NCBI GenBank assembly: GCA_030604885.1
Contig: JAUVUZ010000009.1
Location: forward strand, 1 to 64,000
Length of the DNA stretch: 64,000 nucleotides
Source: Alphaproteobacteria bacterium
GTDB taxonomy: Bacteria > Pseudomonadota > Alphaproteobacteria > Rhodospirillales > Rhodospirillaceae
Reading direction: 5' to 3'
Under the pieces are notes generated by a model. That model was not told the DNA's origin, ran no database searches, and saw only the letters and a list, made by a program, of their open reading frames with translations. This document shows positions 1 to 7,087 of the stretch, piece by piece. Position 1 is the first letter of the stretch. Each line of letters opens with the position of its first letter. The position numbers and the translations under genes were made by a program.

Positions 1-420
1 CCGCCGGTGGCCTCGCCCGCGCCGCCGCCCGCGCCGGAAACCCCGCGCGTCGCCGCGGTGGCGCCGCCTGCGGTTCCGGCCGCCCCCTCGCTGCCCCCGG
101 CGGCCACGCCGGTGGCCACCCTGGCGCTCGCCTTCGACGCCGACGACGCCCGCCTCAACGAAGCCCACCGCGCCCTGCTCAAGGACGTGGTGGTGCGGCT
201 GTCCAACGAGCCGGAGGCCACGGTTCAGCTCCTCGCCTACGCGCAGGGGGAAAACCGCAGCAAGGCCCGTCGCCTTTCCCTCTCGCGCGCCCTGGCGGTG
301 CGTTCCTATCTGTTGAGCCAGGACGTGCGCAACACCCGCATCGAGGTCCGCGCCCTCGGCGACCAACTGCCCGCCGGCGGAAAGCCCGACCGCGTCGACG
401 TGGTGATCGAGAAACCCTGA
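1..420 (+). CDS. OmpA-domain protein, 5'-truncated by the window edge
   Basis: The reading frame is open from base 1, so the true start lies upstream. What is visible is a Pro/Ala-rich linker (about 40 residues) and then a compact OmpA/MotB-like peptidoglycan-binding domain with a beta-alpha-beta pattern. The family's RR.x.LS.xRA.xVR.YL helix is recognisable (KARRLSLSRALAVRSYLL), followed by a shortened end, RVDVVIEKP. Proteins of this kind usually tether the outer membrane or an inner-membrane complex to the cell wall. The gene lies 50 nt upstream of the MotA/MotB-like pair on the same strand and may belong to the same transcript. I infer an envelope role; the missing N-terminus could hold a signal peptide or a membrane anchor. 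Confidence 0.75.
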   Translation, partial: PPVASPAPPPAPETPRVAAVAPPAVPAAPSLPPAATPVATLALAFDADDARLNEAHRALLKDVVVRLSNEPEATVQLLAYAQGENRSKARRLSLSRALAVRSYLLSQDVRNTRIEVRALGDQLPAGGKPDRVDVVIEKP

Positions 421-470
421 TCCCGGGAACGTTCGGCGTCCCCCTGGGAAGCAGCTGAGGAAGTCCGGTG

Positions 471-1631
471 ATGCAGTCTCCGAGCCGCTATCTTCGCCGC
501 ATGGCGTTGTTCCTCGCCGCCGTGGCCGTCGCCGCGGCGGTGACGTTTCCGGTGCTGGTCCACGCCTTCATGGTCAACCCGGCGCTCAACGGCCTGATCT
601 GCGGCGTGGTGCTGGTGGGCGTGCTCTACGAGTTCCGCCAGGTGCTCGCCCTCGGGCCGGAGCTGCGCTGGGCGGAGGATTTCCAGAAGCAGCAGGTGCA
701 GCTTTCCGACGCGCCGGAGCCGCGCCTGCTCGCCCCCGCCGCGCGGATGTTCGCCGACCGGCCGGAGGGGCGGCGCTTCGTCCTTTCCCCCCAGGCGACC
801 CGCTCGCTGCTCGACAGCCTCTCCGACCGGCTCGACGAAAGCCGCGACATTTCGCGCTACTTCACCGGCCTGACGATCTTCCTCGGCCTCCTCGGCACTT
901 TCTGGGGCCTGATGGAGACGGTGCGCACCATCGGCGGCGTGATTTCCGAGCTGCAGATCGTCGGCGGCGACATCACCCGGGTGTTCGCCGACCTCAAGGC
1001 GGGCCTGCAGGCGCCGCTCACCGGCATGGGCACGGCGTTCTCGTCGTCCCTGCTCGGCCTCTCCGGCTCGCTGGTGATCGGCTTCCTCGACCTGCAACTC
1101 GGGCAGGCGCAGAACTCGTTCTTCAACCAGATCGAGGACTGGATGGCGGGCGCCACCAAGGCCACCGCCGGAACCGGACCGATCGGCGAGGGCGACGGCT
1201 CGGTGCCCGCCTACATCGGCGCGCTGCTGGAGCAGACCGCCGAAAGCCTCACCGAACTCCAGCGCCTCACCAGCCGCGGCGACGAAAGCTCGCTGGCGGC
1301 GATGCGCGAGATCCGCGAGCTGGCCCAGCGCCTCGACCGCCTCACCGAGCACATGCACACCCAGCAGCAGGTGATGCTCAAGCTCGCCGAGAACCAATCC
1401 TCGCTGCTGCAGGGCGTGCACGCGCTGGCGAAATCCGAGGGCGGCCTCGACGGCGACACCCGCGCGGCGCTGAAGGCGCTGCCGCGCGCCCTCGAGAACG
1501 GCCTCGCCGCGGTGCTCGACGAAATGACCCGCGGCCGCTCCGAACTCTCCCGCGACGTGCGCTCCGAGATCAAGGTGCTGGCGCGCACCATCGCCGCCGT
1601 CGGCGAGGCGAACAAGGGACGCGAGCCATGA
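471..1631 (+). CDS. MotA/TolQ/ExbB-like proton channel subunit
   Basis: A 386-residue inner-membrane protein. Hydrophobic segments lie near residues 12-33, 38-57, 133-153 and 188-212. The last two flank the glycine-rich channel core (FLGLLGTFWGLM, then GMGTAFSSSLLGLSGS) typical of MotA/TolQ/ExbB channels. A long helical cytoplasmic tail follows, with heptad-like Glu/Arg/Leu content. In the family, several copies surround a MotB/TolR/ExbD dimer and convert proton flow into movement. The stop overlaps the start of the MotB-like partner by 4 nt, which implies translational coupling. Start: GTG (468) and ATG (471) are adjacent; ATG lies 10 nt after a GAGG. No flagellar, Tol or TonB genes are nearby, so the output of the motor is unknown. 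Confidence 0.85.
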   Translation: MQSPSRYLRRMALFLAAVAVAAAVTFPVLVHAFMVNPALNGLICGVVLVGVLYEFRQVLALGPELRWAEDFQKQQVQLSDAPEPRLLAPAARMFADRPEGRRFVLSPQATRSLLDSLSDRLDESRDISRYFTGLTIFLGLLGTFWGLMETVRTIGGVISELQIVGGDITRVFADLKAGLQAPLTGMGTAFSSSLLGLSGSLVIGFLDLQLGQAQNSFFNQIEDWMAGATKATAGTGPIGEGDGSVPAYIGALLEQTAESLTELQRLTSRGDESSLAAMREIRELAQRLDRLTEHMHTQQQVMLKLAENQSSLLQGVHALAKSEGGLDGDTRAALKALPRALENGLAAVLDEMTRGRSELSRDVRSEIKVLARTIAAVGEANKGREP

Positions 1632-2701
1632 GCGTGCGCCGGGCGCGCCGGGCGCCGCCCGACATCTGGCCGGGGTTCGTCGACGCGCTGTCGACCCTCC
1701 TGATCGTCGTGCTGTTCCTGCTGATGGTGTTCGTGCTCGCGCAGTTCTTCCTCGGGCAGGCGCTCTCGGGGCGCGACGCGGCGCTGGCGCAGCTCGGGCG
1801 GCAGGTGGACGAACTCGCCAGCCTGCTGTCGATCGAGCGCAAGGCCAACGCCGACCTGCGCCTCAACCTCTCGCAGCTGTCCTCCGAGCTGGCCAACGCC
1901 TCGTCCCGCGCCGAGCGGCTCGAGGGCGCGGGCGACGAGGCGCGCAAGCTCGCCGCCGACGTCGCCGCCCTTCAGGCGCTCAAAGACGAACTCGAAAAGC
2001 GCATCCGCCAGGCCGACGCCGCCCTCGGCGAGACCGGCGAGGCGCTCGCCGCCGAGCGCAAGCTGTCGGAGGAAGCGCGCGCCCAGGCGGCGCTGCTCAA
2101 CCACCAGCTCGAAGTGCTGCGCGCCGAGATCGCCCGCCTCAACCTCGCCCTCGACGCCTCGGAAAAGCTCGCCGAGGAACAGAAGGTGCAGATCGCCAAT
2201 CTCGGCCAGCGCCTCAACCAGGCGCTCGCCAGCAAGGTGGCGGAGCTGGCGCGCTACCGCTCCGAATTCTTCGGCCGCCTGCGCGAAATCCTCGGCAACC
2301 GCTCCGACGTGCGCATCCAGGGCGACCGTTTCGTGTTCCAGTCCGAGGTGCTGTTCCCGCAAGGCTCGGCCGATTTGGGCGACGCGGGCAAGGCGCAGCT
2401 CGACACCCTCGCCCGCACCCTGATCCAGATCTCCAAGGAAATTCCGAAGGATCTCGACTGGGTGCTGCGGGTGGACGGCCACACCGACAGGGTGCCGATC
2501 GCCACCACCCAGTTCCGGTCCAACTGGGAGCTTTCGTCGGCGCGGGCGATCTCGGTGGTGCGCTACCTGATCGCCGCCGGGCTGCCGCCCAACCGCCTGG
2601 TGGCCGCCGGGTTCGGCGAATATCAGCCGATCGACGGCGGCACCGGGCCGGAGGCGCTGGCGCGCAACCGCCGCATCGAGTTCAAGCTGACCGAACGTTG
2701 A
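1628..2701 (+). CDS. MotB-like protein with coiled coil and OmpA peptidoglycan-binding domain
   Basis: A 357-residue partner of the upstream channel protein. A basic N-terminus is followed by one membrane segment (about residues 20-45) that opens with FVDALSTLL. Asp19 there sits where MotB carries its proton-binding aspartate. Residues about 48-210 are a long, very regular coiled coil. The C-terminal 130 residues are a complete OmpA domain (DGHTDRVPI, then NWELSSARAISVVRYL, then ARNRRIEFKL). Seen: channel residue, rod and wall-binding domain in one chain. Known: MotB/TolR-type stators. Inferred: an ion-driven machine reaching to peptidoglycan. The rod is far longer than in flagellar MotB. Confidence 0.85.
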   Translation: MSVRRARRAPPDIWPGFVDALSTLLIVVLFLLMVFVLAQFFLGQALSGRDAALAQLGRQVDELASLLSIERKANADLRLNLSQLSSELANASSRAERLEGAGDEARKLAADVAALQALKDELEKRIRQADAALGETGEALAAERKLSEEARAQAALLNHQLEVLRAEIARLNLALDASEKLAEEQKVQIANLGQRLNQALASKVAELARYRSEFFGRLREILGNRSDVRIQGDRFVFQSEVLFPQGSADLGDAGKAQLDTLARTLIQISKEIPKDLDWVLRVDGHTDRVPIATTQFRSNWELSSARAISVVRYLIAAGLPPNRLVAAGFGEYQPIDGGTGPEALARNRRIEFKLTER

Positions 2702-2753
2702 CAGCGGCCCGCGCATCTGCTACCACCACGCCCTCATTCGGGAGCTGACGACG

Positions 2754-2978
2754 ATGAAAAAAGACATCCATCCGGCCTATCAGGAACTGAAGGTCATCAT
2801 GACGGACGGTACCGAGTTCGTGACCCGCTCGACCAAGGGCGGCGCCGACGCGGTGATGCGTCTCGACATCGACCCCAAGTCCCATCCCGCGTGGACCGGC
2901 GTTCACCGTCTCAACGAGAGCGGCGGGCAGCTGGCGAAGTTCAACAAGCGCTTCGCGGGCTTCGGCCGCAAGGCGTAA
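2754..2978 (+). CDS. rpmE: 50S ribosomal protein L31
   Basis: A 74-residue protein starting MKKDIHPAYQELKVIMTDG and ending in the FNKRFAGFG motif of L31. It lacks the four zinc-binding cysteines (the C-minus form), so it does not depend on zinc. L31 bridges the ribosomal subunits. A GGGAG lies about 9 nt before the ATG. A strong rho-independent terminator follows within 20 nt, so the gene is either its own unit or the last of the MotA/MotB-like operon. Confidence 0.97.
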   Translation: MKKDIHPAYQELKVIMTDGTEFVTRSTKGGADAVMRLDIDPKSHPAWTGVHRLNESGGQLAKFNKRFAGFGRKA

Positions 2979-2997
2979 ATCGCCTGCTCCGGTCCGA

Positions 2998-3033
2998 AAA
3001 ACGACGCCGCCCCCGCCGGGGCGGCGTCGTTTT
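2998..3033 (+). terminator. Rho-independent terminator after rpmE
   Basis: Perfect 13-bp stem (3001-3013 with 3018-3030), a 4-nt loop and flanking AAA/TTT that lengthen the stem and supply a short U tract. Confidence 0.85.
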
Positions 3034-3120
3034 GTCGTGCGTCGCCGCAAGGGTGAACGAATTCTTAACCCGAACGCGATGTAATCGGGCGCTCCCTCTG
3101 GGTCGCGCTTAGGACGGAAG

Positions 3121-5007
3121 ATGGCCGCACTCACCAAGCTCGTCGCCTACGAGCTGTACACCCTCGAACACTCGGGGTGGACGCTCCACGGCCGCTATAC
3201 CTCGGCGGAGATGAACGACGCCGTCAACGAAGCCAAGACCATCGAGGCGACGATGCAGCGCGCCACCAAGCTGGTGCGCGAAACCTACTACCCCGACGAC
3301 AACCGCACCGACGAAGCGGTGGTGCGGATCAGCCCCAACATCGCCGAATACAAGCGCCGCCTCGCGGCGATGCGCCAGCAGCGCCCGGCGCGCACCGGCG
3401 GCGGTCGCGGCGGCAACGCCGAAGCCTTCGTCGCCCCCCCGGCCGCCGCGCAGCCGCACCTCGGCACGCCGCAGATCCTCGCGCGGATGGTGATGGCGGT
3501 GCTCTCCGCCCTGGTGGTGGCCGCCGCGATCACCAGCGTCATCGCCCTGGTGCTGCGGCTGGACGTGATCGCCTCGCGCCTGCCCGCCTCGGCGACGCCG
3601 CCGCTGCTGTTCGCCAGCTTCATCGGCGTCTTCCTGCTCGCCGCGCTGCCGCTGGTGAGCCGCTATCTGCCCGAGTTCGCCACCAAGGCCGACGCCGAGG
3701 ACTCCGGCGCGCCGGATTCGCATGCCTTCCTCAACATGCCCGGCCACCCGGAACCGCCGCCGCCGAGCGAAACCGCGCCGCCCCCCGAAGGCGAGCCGGC
3801 GCTGTTCAAGGACGACCCGGGCCTGATCGCGCGCGAGACGCCGCAGCAGGCGGAGGATGCCCTCGCCGAGGCGCCCGCACCGCCGCCGGAGCCGGACCGC
3901 AAGGCCGAGGAGAAGGCGCGGAAGGAAAAGGAAAAGCAGGACAAGGCGAAGAAGGAAAAAGAGAAGCAGGACAAGGCCGCCGAGCCGGAGCCGGAGATCG
4001 AGATGCCGCCGGAGATCGCCGCGATCGCCGCGCTCGAACGCCAGCGCATCGTGATGATGCGCTTCCTCACCGGCATTCTCACCGTGCTCAAGGACGTCTG
4101 CCCGCAGCTCGACGCCTACAACAAGTTCGGCCTCAACCTGATCCTCGCGGGCGCGTGCATCGAGCTGGGGCGCCGCGAGGATCTGCGCGAAAAGGACGTG
4201 CTGGCCCTCACCGCCGAGGCGGTGGCGATGCTCGGCACCAAGCCCGCCCTCACCGAATCGTTCTGCCGCAAGCTCGAGGTCCACGCCGCCGAACCCCGCT
4301 ACGCCGCGATGATCGAACACGGCGCGCGCGCCCTCGGCGATTTCGTCTCCGGCGGCTCGCCGTTCGAGGCGGCGGCGGCGGCGATGGCCGCGTGGAACCG
4401 CCCGGGCGGCCGCATCACCGGCAGCAACATCGTCACCATCCTGTTCACCGACATGGTGGGCTCCACCAAGCTCACCCAGGACGTGGGCGACGACGCCGCC
4501 CAGACCACCGTGCGCCAGCACAACGCCATCGTCCGCGCCGTGCTGGCCGCCCACCAGGGCAGCGAGGTGAAGCACACCGGCGACGGCATCATGGCCTCCT
4601 TCGCCGCGCCCTCCTCGGCGGTGGAGGCGGCCGCGGCGATCCAGCACGCGGTGCGCGCCCACAACCTCGCCAACCCCGGGCAGGAACTGCACTTGCGCAT
4701 CGGCATCAACTCGGGCGAGCCGATCGTCGAGGACGACGACCTGTTCGGCACCGCGGTGCAGCTTGCGGCGCGGGTGTGCGCCGAGGCGGAGGTGGACGGC
4801 GTGCTGGTCGGCAACGTCGTGCGCGAGCTGACCGCGGGCAAGGGCTACCCGATGCGCGCGCTGCCGCCGCGCAGGCTCCGCGGCATCGCCGAGGCGCAGG
4901 TGCTGCACGTCGTCGACTGGGCCGCGATGGCCCCCGCCACGCCGCCCGCGGGCGCGGTGCAAGCCGCTGACGCCCTTGAGCAAAATCCGGAAGCGCCGAC
5001 CCCTTGA
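3121..5007 (+). CDS. Membrane-bound class III adenylate/guanylate cyclase
   Basis: A 628-residue protein. Residues 1-90 form a small soluble domain I cannot assign. Two hydrophobic segments (about 121-146 and 159-181) anchor it in the membrane. A Pro/Glu-rich then Lys/Glu-rich linker (about 200-295) contains a repeated KEKEKQDK unit, and a helical region follows (about 300-430). Residues about 438-605 are a class III cyclase domain: metal-binding Asp in ILFTDMVGSTKL, substrate-selecting Lys and second metal Asp in VKHTGDGIM, and DLFGTAVQLAARVC. The Arg of the last motif is present, but the usual catalytic Asn is Gln. The product is probably cAMP, judging by the Lys. The gene ends inside the hsp20 promoter. 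Confidence 0.85.
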   Translation: MAALTKLVAYELYTLEHSGWTLHGRYTSAEMNDAVNEAKTIEATMQRATKLVRETYYPDDNRTDEAVVRISPNIAEYKRRLAAMRQQRPARTGGGRGGNAEAFVAPPAAAQPHLGTPQILARMVMAVLSALVVAAAITSVIALVLRLDVIASRLPASATPPLLFASFIGVFLLAALPLVSRYLPEFATKADAEDSGAPDSHAFLNMPGHPEPPPPSETAPPPEGEPALFKDDPGLIARETPQQAEDALAEAPAPPPEPDRKAEEKARKEKEKQDKAKKEKEKQDKAAEPEPEIEMPPEIAAIAALERQRIVMMRFLTGILTVLKDVCPQLDAYNKFGLNLILAGACIELGRREDLREKDVLALTAEAVAMLGTKPALTESFCRKLEVHAAEPRYAAMIEHGARALGDFVSGGSPFEAAAAAMAAWNRPGGRITGSNIVTILFTDMVGSTKLTQDVGDDAAQTTVRQHNAIVRAVLAAHQGSEVKHTGDGIMASFAAPSSAVEAAAAIQHAVRAHNLANPGQELHLRIGINSGEPIVEDDDLFGTAVQLAARVCAEAEVDGVLVGNVVRELTAGKGYPMRALPPRRLRGIAEAQVLHVVDWAAMAPATPPAGAVQAADALEQNPEAPTP

Positions 5008-5032
5008 CAGGGGCCGGCGGCTTCACCCATAT
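5004..5032 (+). promoter_or_regulatory. Promoter of hsp20 (TTGACA-17-CCATAT)
   Basis: TTGACA at 5004-5009, 17-nt spacer, CCATAT at 5027-5032. The overlapping CTTGAC...CCCATAT also fits the alphaproteobacterial RpoH (heat-shock sigma) pattern. It overlaps the last codons of the cyclase gene. A start near 5040 would give a leader of about 93 nt that begins just before the first leader hairpin. Confidence 0.6.
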
Positions 5033-5043
5033 CCTCCACCGAA

Positions 5044-5135
5044 GCCGGTTGCCGCATCCGTGGGACCGGCCGATCCCGGCGGGTGGCGCGTGCCGCACCC
5101 GCAGATTGGAAATCGCTCAACGGAGGATGACCATG
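5044..5135 (+). promoter_or_regulatory. ROSE-like RNA thermometer in the hsp20 leader
   Basis: Three successive hairpins fill the leader. Hairpin 1 pairs GCCGGT (5044-5049) with ACCGGC (5065-5070). Hairpin 2 pairs GCGGGTG (5079-5085) with CACCCGC (5096-5102). Hairpin 3 pairs TGG (5107-5109) with CCA (5131-5133), ATC (5112-5114) with GAT (5126-5128), and CTC (5116-5118) with GAG (5123-5125), leaving G5115 bulged. The 5' arm contains TCGCT, matching the ROSE consensus U(U/C)GCU, and it sequesters both GGAGG and the A of the AUG. Heating should melt the last hairpin and expose the ribosome site. Confidence 0.65.
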
Positions 5136-5594
5136 CGTACCTACGACCTCTCCCCCCTGCATCGCTTCACCGTCGGCTTCGACAACGTCTCGCGCCTGAT
5201 CGACGCGGTTTCGCGCCTCGACGACAGCGCGATGTCGTATCCGCCCTACAACATCGAGCGCTTCGGCGAGGACCGCTACCGCATCTCGATGGCGGTGGCC
5301 GGGTTCACCGAGGCCGATCTCGACATCATGCTCAAGGACAACACGCTGACGATCTCCGGCCGCAAGGGCGAGGAGGAGGACACCTCCACCTACCTGCACC
5401 GGGGCATCGCGTCGCGGGCCTTCGAGCGTCGCTTCGAGCTGGCCGCCCACATCAAGGTGCAGGGCGCGGCTCTCGAGAACGGCCTGCTCCACGTGGACCT
5501 CGCGCGCGAGGTGCCGGAGGAGCTGAAGCCGCGCAAGATCGCGATCGCGGCGGACACCGGCAAGACCGCCATCGACGGCCCGAAGGCCGCCTGA
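5133..5594 (+). CDS. Small heat-shock protein, Hsp20/IbpA family
   Basis: A 153-residue ATP-independent holdase chaperone that keeps unfolding cytoplasmic proteins soluble. The alpha-crystallin domain spans about residues 35-125 (YNIERFGEDRYRISMAVAGF, ending ALENGLLHVDLAREVPEE), with the GL.V/I-type beta-strand near its end and a short tail. The start chosen is the ATG at 5133, 6 nt after GGAGG, giving the family N-terminus MRTYDLSPLHRFTVGFD. An ATG at 5127 is in frame but overlaps the Shine-Dalgarno. Regulation: a heat-shock-like promoter and a ROSE-like leader. The gene is monocistronic, with a terminator directly after it. Confidence 0.95.
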   Translation: MRTYDLSPLHRFTVGFDNVSRLIDAVSRLDDSAMSYPPYNIERFGEDRYRISMAVAGFTEADLDIMLKDNTLTISGRKGEEEDTSTYLHRGIASRAFERRFELAAHIKVQGAALENGLLHVDLAREVPEELKPRKIAIAADTGKTAIDGPKAA

Positions 5595-5621
5595 CGCCCG
5601 TTGTTCTCCGCACCGTCACCG

Positions 5622-5648
5622 GGGCGCGGCCGCAAGGCCGCGCCCTTT
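5622..5648 (+). terminator. Terminator after hsp20
   Basis: 10-bp GC stem (5622-5631 with 5636-5645), GCAA tetraloop, then TTT. It lies between two convergent genes and touches the stop codon of the minus-strand neighbour. Confidence 0.7.
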
Positions 5649-6046
5649 CAGCATCGGCCGAGCAGGCCGTGGCCGTAGCCGTTGTCGACCACGCACAGCC
5701 AGCGGTCCTCGGGGGTGTGGCGGAACACGCAGGTGCCGCGCCGGGTGGTGGAGACCGCCTCCCCCTCCGGAGTGACGGTGTCGAAGATCGCCTCCCGGTG
5801 CACCAGGGCGGTGTCGCCGCTTTCCACCACCTCGATCTTCCCCGGCGACACCGCGAGGCGGTGGTCGAAGATTTCCGCGACCCCGAGGAACGCCTTGAGG
5901 ATCTGCGCCTTGCCGGTGGCCACCAGGCCGGGCGCCAGCACCAGGGTGGCGTCGTCGGCGTAGAAATCCATCAGGGTGTCGAAGTCCTCGGCGCCGATGG
6001 CGCGGTCGGCGGCGGCGATGACGTCCTTCAAGGGATGCGATGACAT
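5648..6046 (-). CDS. NTF2-like / SnoaL-fold protein
   Basis: A 132-residue cone-fold protein (DUF4440/SnoaL type): an N-terminal helix (DVIAAADRAIGAEDFDTLMD), then FYADDATLVLAPG, GKAQILKAFLG and a mixed sheet ending with W.CVVDNGYG. The family includes isomerases, cyclases and proteins with no known activity; the sequence alone does not fix a substrate. The start is ATG at 6046, with GGAGA 7 nt upstream; an upstream ATG at 6079 would lie in the preceding terminator. It is probably transcribed alone. Confidence 0.8.
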   Translation of the reverse strand: MSSHPLKDVIAAADRAIGAEDFDTLMDFYADDATLVLAPGLVATGKAQILKAFLGVAEIFDHRLAVSPGKIEVVESGDTALVHREAIFDTVTPEGEAVSTTRRGTCVFRHTPEDRWLCVVDNGYGHGLLGRC

Positions 6047-6080
6047 GTCGGGTCTCCATCGGGCCGGAGACGGGTGCATG

Positions 6081-6103
6081 AAAAAACCCGCCTCGCGGCG
6101 GGT
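6081..6103 (-). terminator. Terminator of the DUF1192-thioesterase transcript
   Basis: On the minus strand: CACCCGCC, GCGA loop, GGCGGG, then a run of six T. It lies between the thioesterase (upstream) and the NTF2-like gene. Confidence 0.8.
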
Positions 6104-6236
6104 GTTCGGTCGTGTCGGAAAAAGGACGCGCGCTAACCCACCGCCGGATGGCCGAGGATAATAAGCGATACGACGAGGGTCAGGATGCGGTCCATGCGGA
6201 GGAGCATGCCACGGCGCGCCCGCCCGCGCAAGCGCC

Positions 6237-6767
6237 TCAGCCGCCCGGCGCGGTCCAGGCGCCTTCCACCAGATACTTGGCGAACACCGCGCGCGACTGC
6301 TCGGGCATCGGCGCGGAGCGGAAGCTTTCGCGGTCGATGAACACGTGGACCCAGTAGCCGAGCGCCGAAGGCGCCTCCTCGCCCTCGCGGAACAGCGCGA
6401 AGCCGAAGCGCACGCTCGACTTGCCGAGGCGCTCCACCCGCATCCGCGCCTCGACGGTATGGAGCGGATAGTTGAGCGGCTTGACGAACCGGCACATGTT
6501 CTCGGCGGCGAACGCGGTGACGGTGGTGGCGGGCGGGAACACGTCGTGGGAGCGGAAGAACTCCACCACCACGCACTCGAAAAACCGCATGTACTGGACG
6601 TTGTTGACGTGGCCCATCATGTCGAAGTCGGACCAGCGCAGCACGATCCGGGTGGCGAACGGATAGGCGTCGCGGCGCTCGGCGATCTTCGACTGGGCGT
6701 TGGTGTTCTCGGCGCCGCCGTGGGCGGCGAGCGGAATCACCGGGTTGGCGGCCTGGTGGGCGGTCAT
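6237..6767 (-). CDS. Acyl-CoA thioesterase, hotdog fold (4HBT/YbgC type)
   Basis: A 176-residue protein predicted to hydrolyse acyl-CoA or acyl-ACP thioesters. After a roughly 40-residue leader of low complexity comes the 4HBT signature LRWSDFDMMGHVNNVQYMRFF, in which the Asp of D.M.GHVNN is the usual catalytic carboxylate. The rest follows the hotdog pattern (long central helix, then strands with RVERLGKSSVRFGF). Its start overlaps the stop of the DUF1192 gene by 4 nt (ATGA). The substrate is unknown. Confidence 0.85.
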   Translation of the reverse strand: MTAHQAANPVIPLAAHGGAENTNAQSKIAERRDAYPFATRIVLRWSDFDMMGHVNNVQYMRFFECVVVEFFRSHDVFPPATTVTAFAAENMCRFVKPLNYPLHTVEARMRVERLGKSSVRFGFALFREGEEAPSALGYWVHVFIDRESFRSAPMPEQSRAVFAKYLVEGAWTAPGG

Positions 6768-6970
6768 GCGTCGTCTCCCTTGGCTTTGAAGCTGAACAGC
6801 GCGTCGGCGCCGCCGCGCACCGACCGCTTGGCGGCGATGGCGGCGCGGGCGCGGGCGATCTCGCCCTCCAGCCGCGCGATCGCGGCCTCGAGTTCGTTCA
6901 CCGACAGGGCCGAAAGATCCGCCGGAAGCGCCTCGACCGGCCGCCGGGGCTTGTCATCGTCGTCGTCCAT
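6764..6970 (-). CDS. DUF1192 small helical protein
   Basis: A 68-residue protein starting with an acidic stretch (MDDDDDKPRRP). It continues with the conserved block DLSALSVNELEAAIARLEGEIAR of DUF1192 and ends in an Ala/Arg/Lys-rich helix. The family is restricted mainly to Alphaproteobacteria and has no established function; the sequence looks like a short coiled-coil. It is translationally coupled to the downstream thioesterase and divergent from the quinone oxidoreductase gene, with 117 nt between the two starts. Confidence 0.85.
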   Translation of the reverse strand: MDDDDDKPRRPVEALPADLSALSVNELEAAIARLEGEIARARAAIAAKRSVRGGADALFSFKAKGDDA

Positions 6971-7087
6971 GTCGTATTCCCTAAGATGTGAAATTCGTTC
7001 GACAATCGTAGCGAAGGGGGTTTCGCCGCGCCAGTTCCGCCGCCAAATAGGTGGTGCCCGATTTGCGACCTTCCAGGAGAGACTTTC

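Noticed and set aside
471-2701. Zorya-type defence system (ZorA/ZorB)
   Set aside because: The channel and OmpA proteins resemble ZorA/ZorB in outline, but no ZorC, ZorD helicase or ZorE nuclease follows; the next gene is rpmE. The surroundings are core chromosome.
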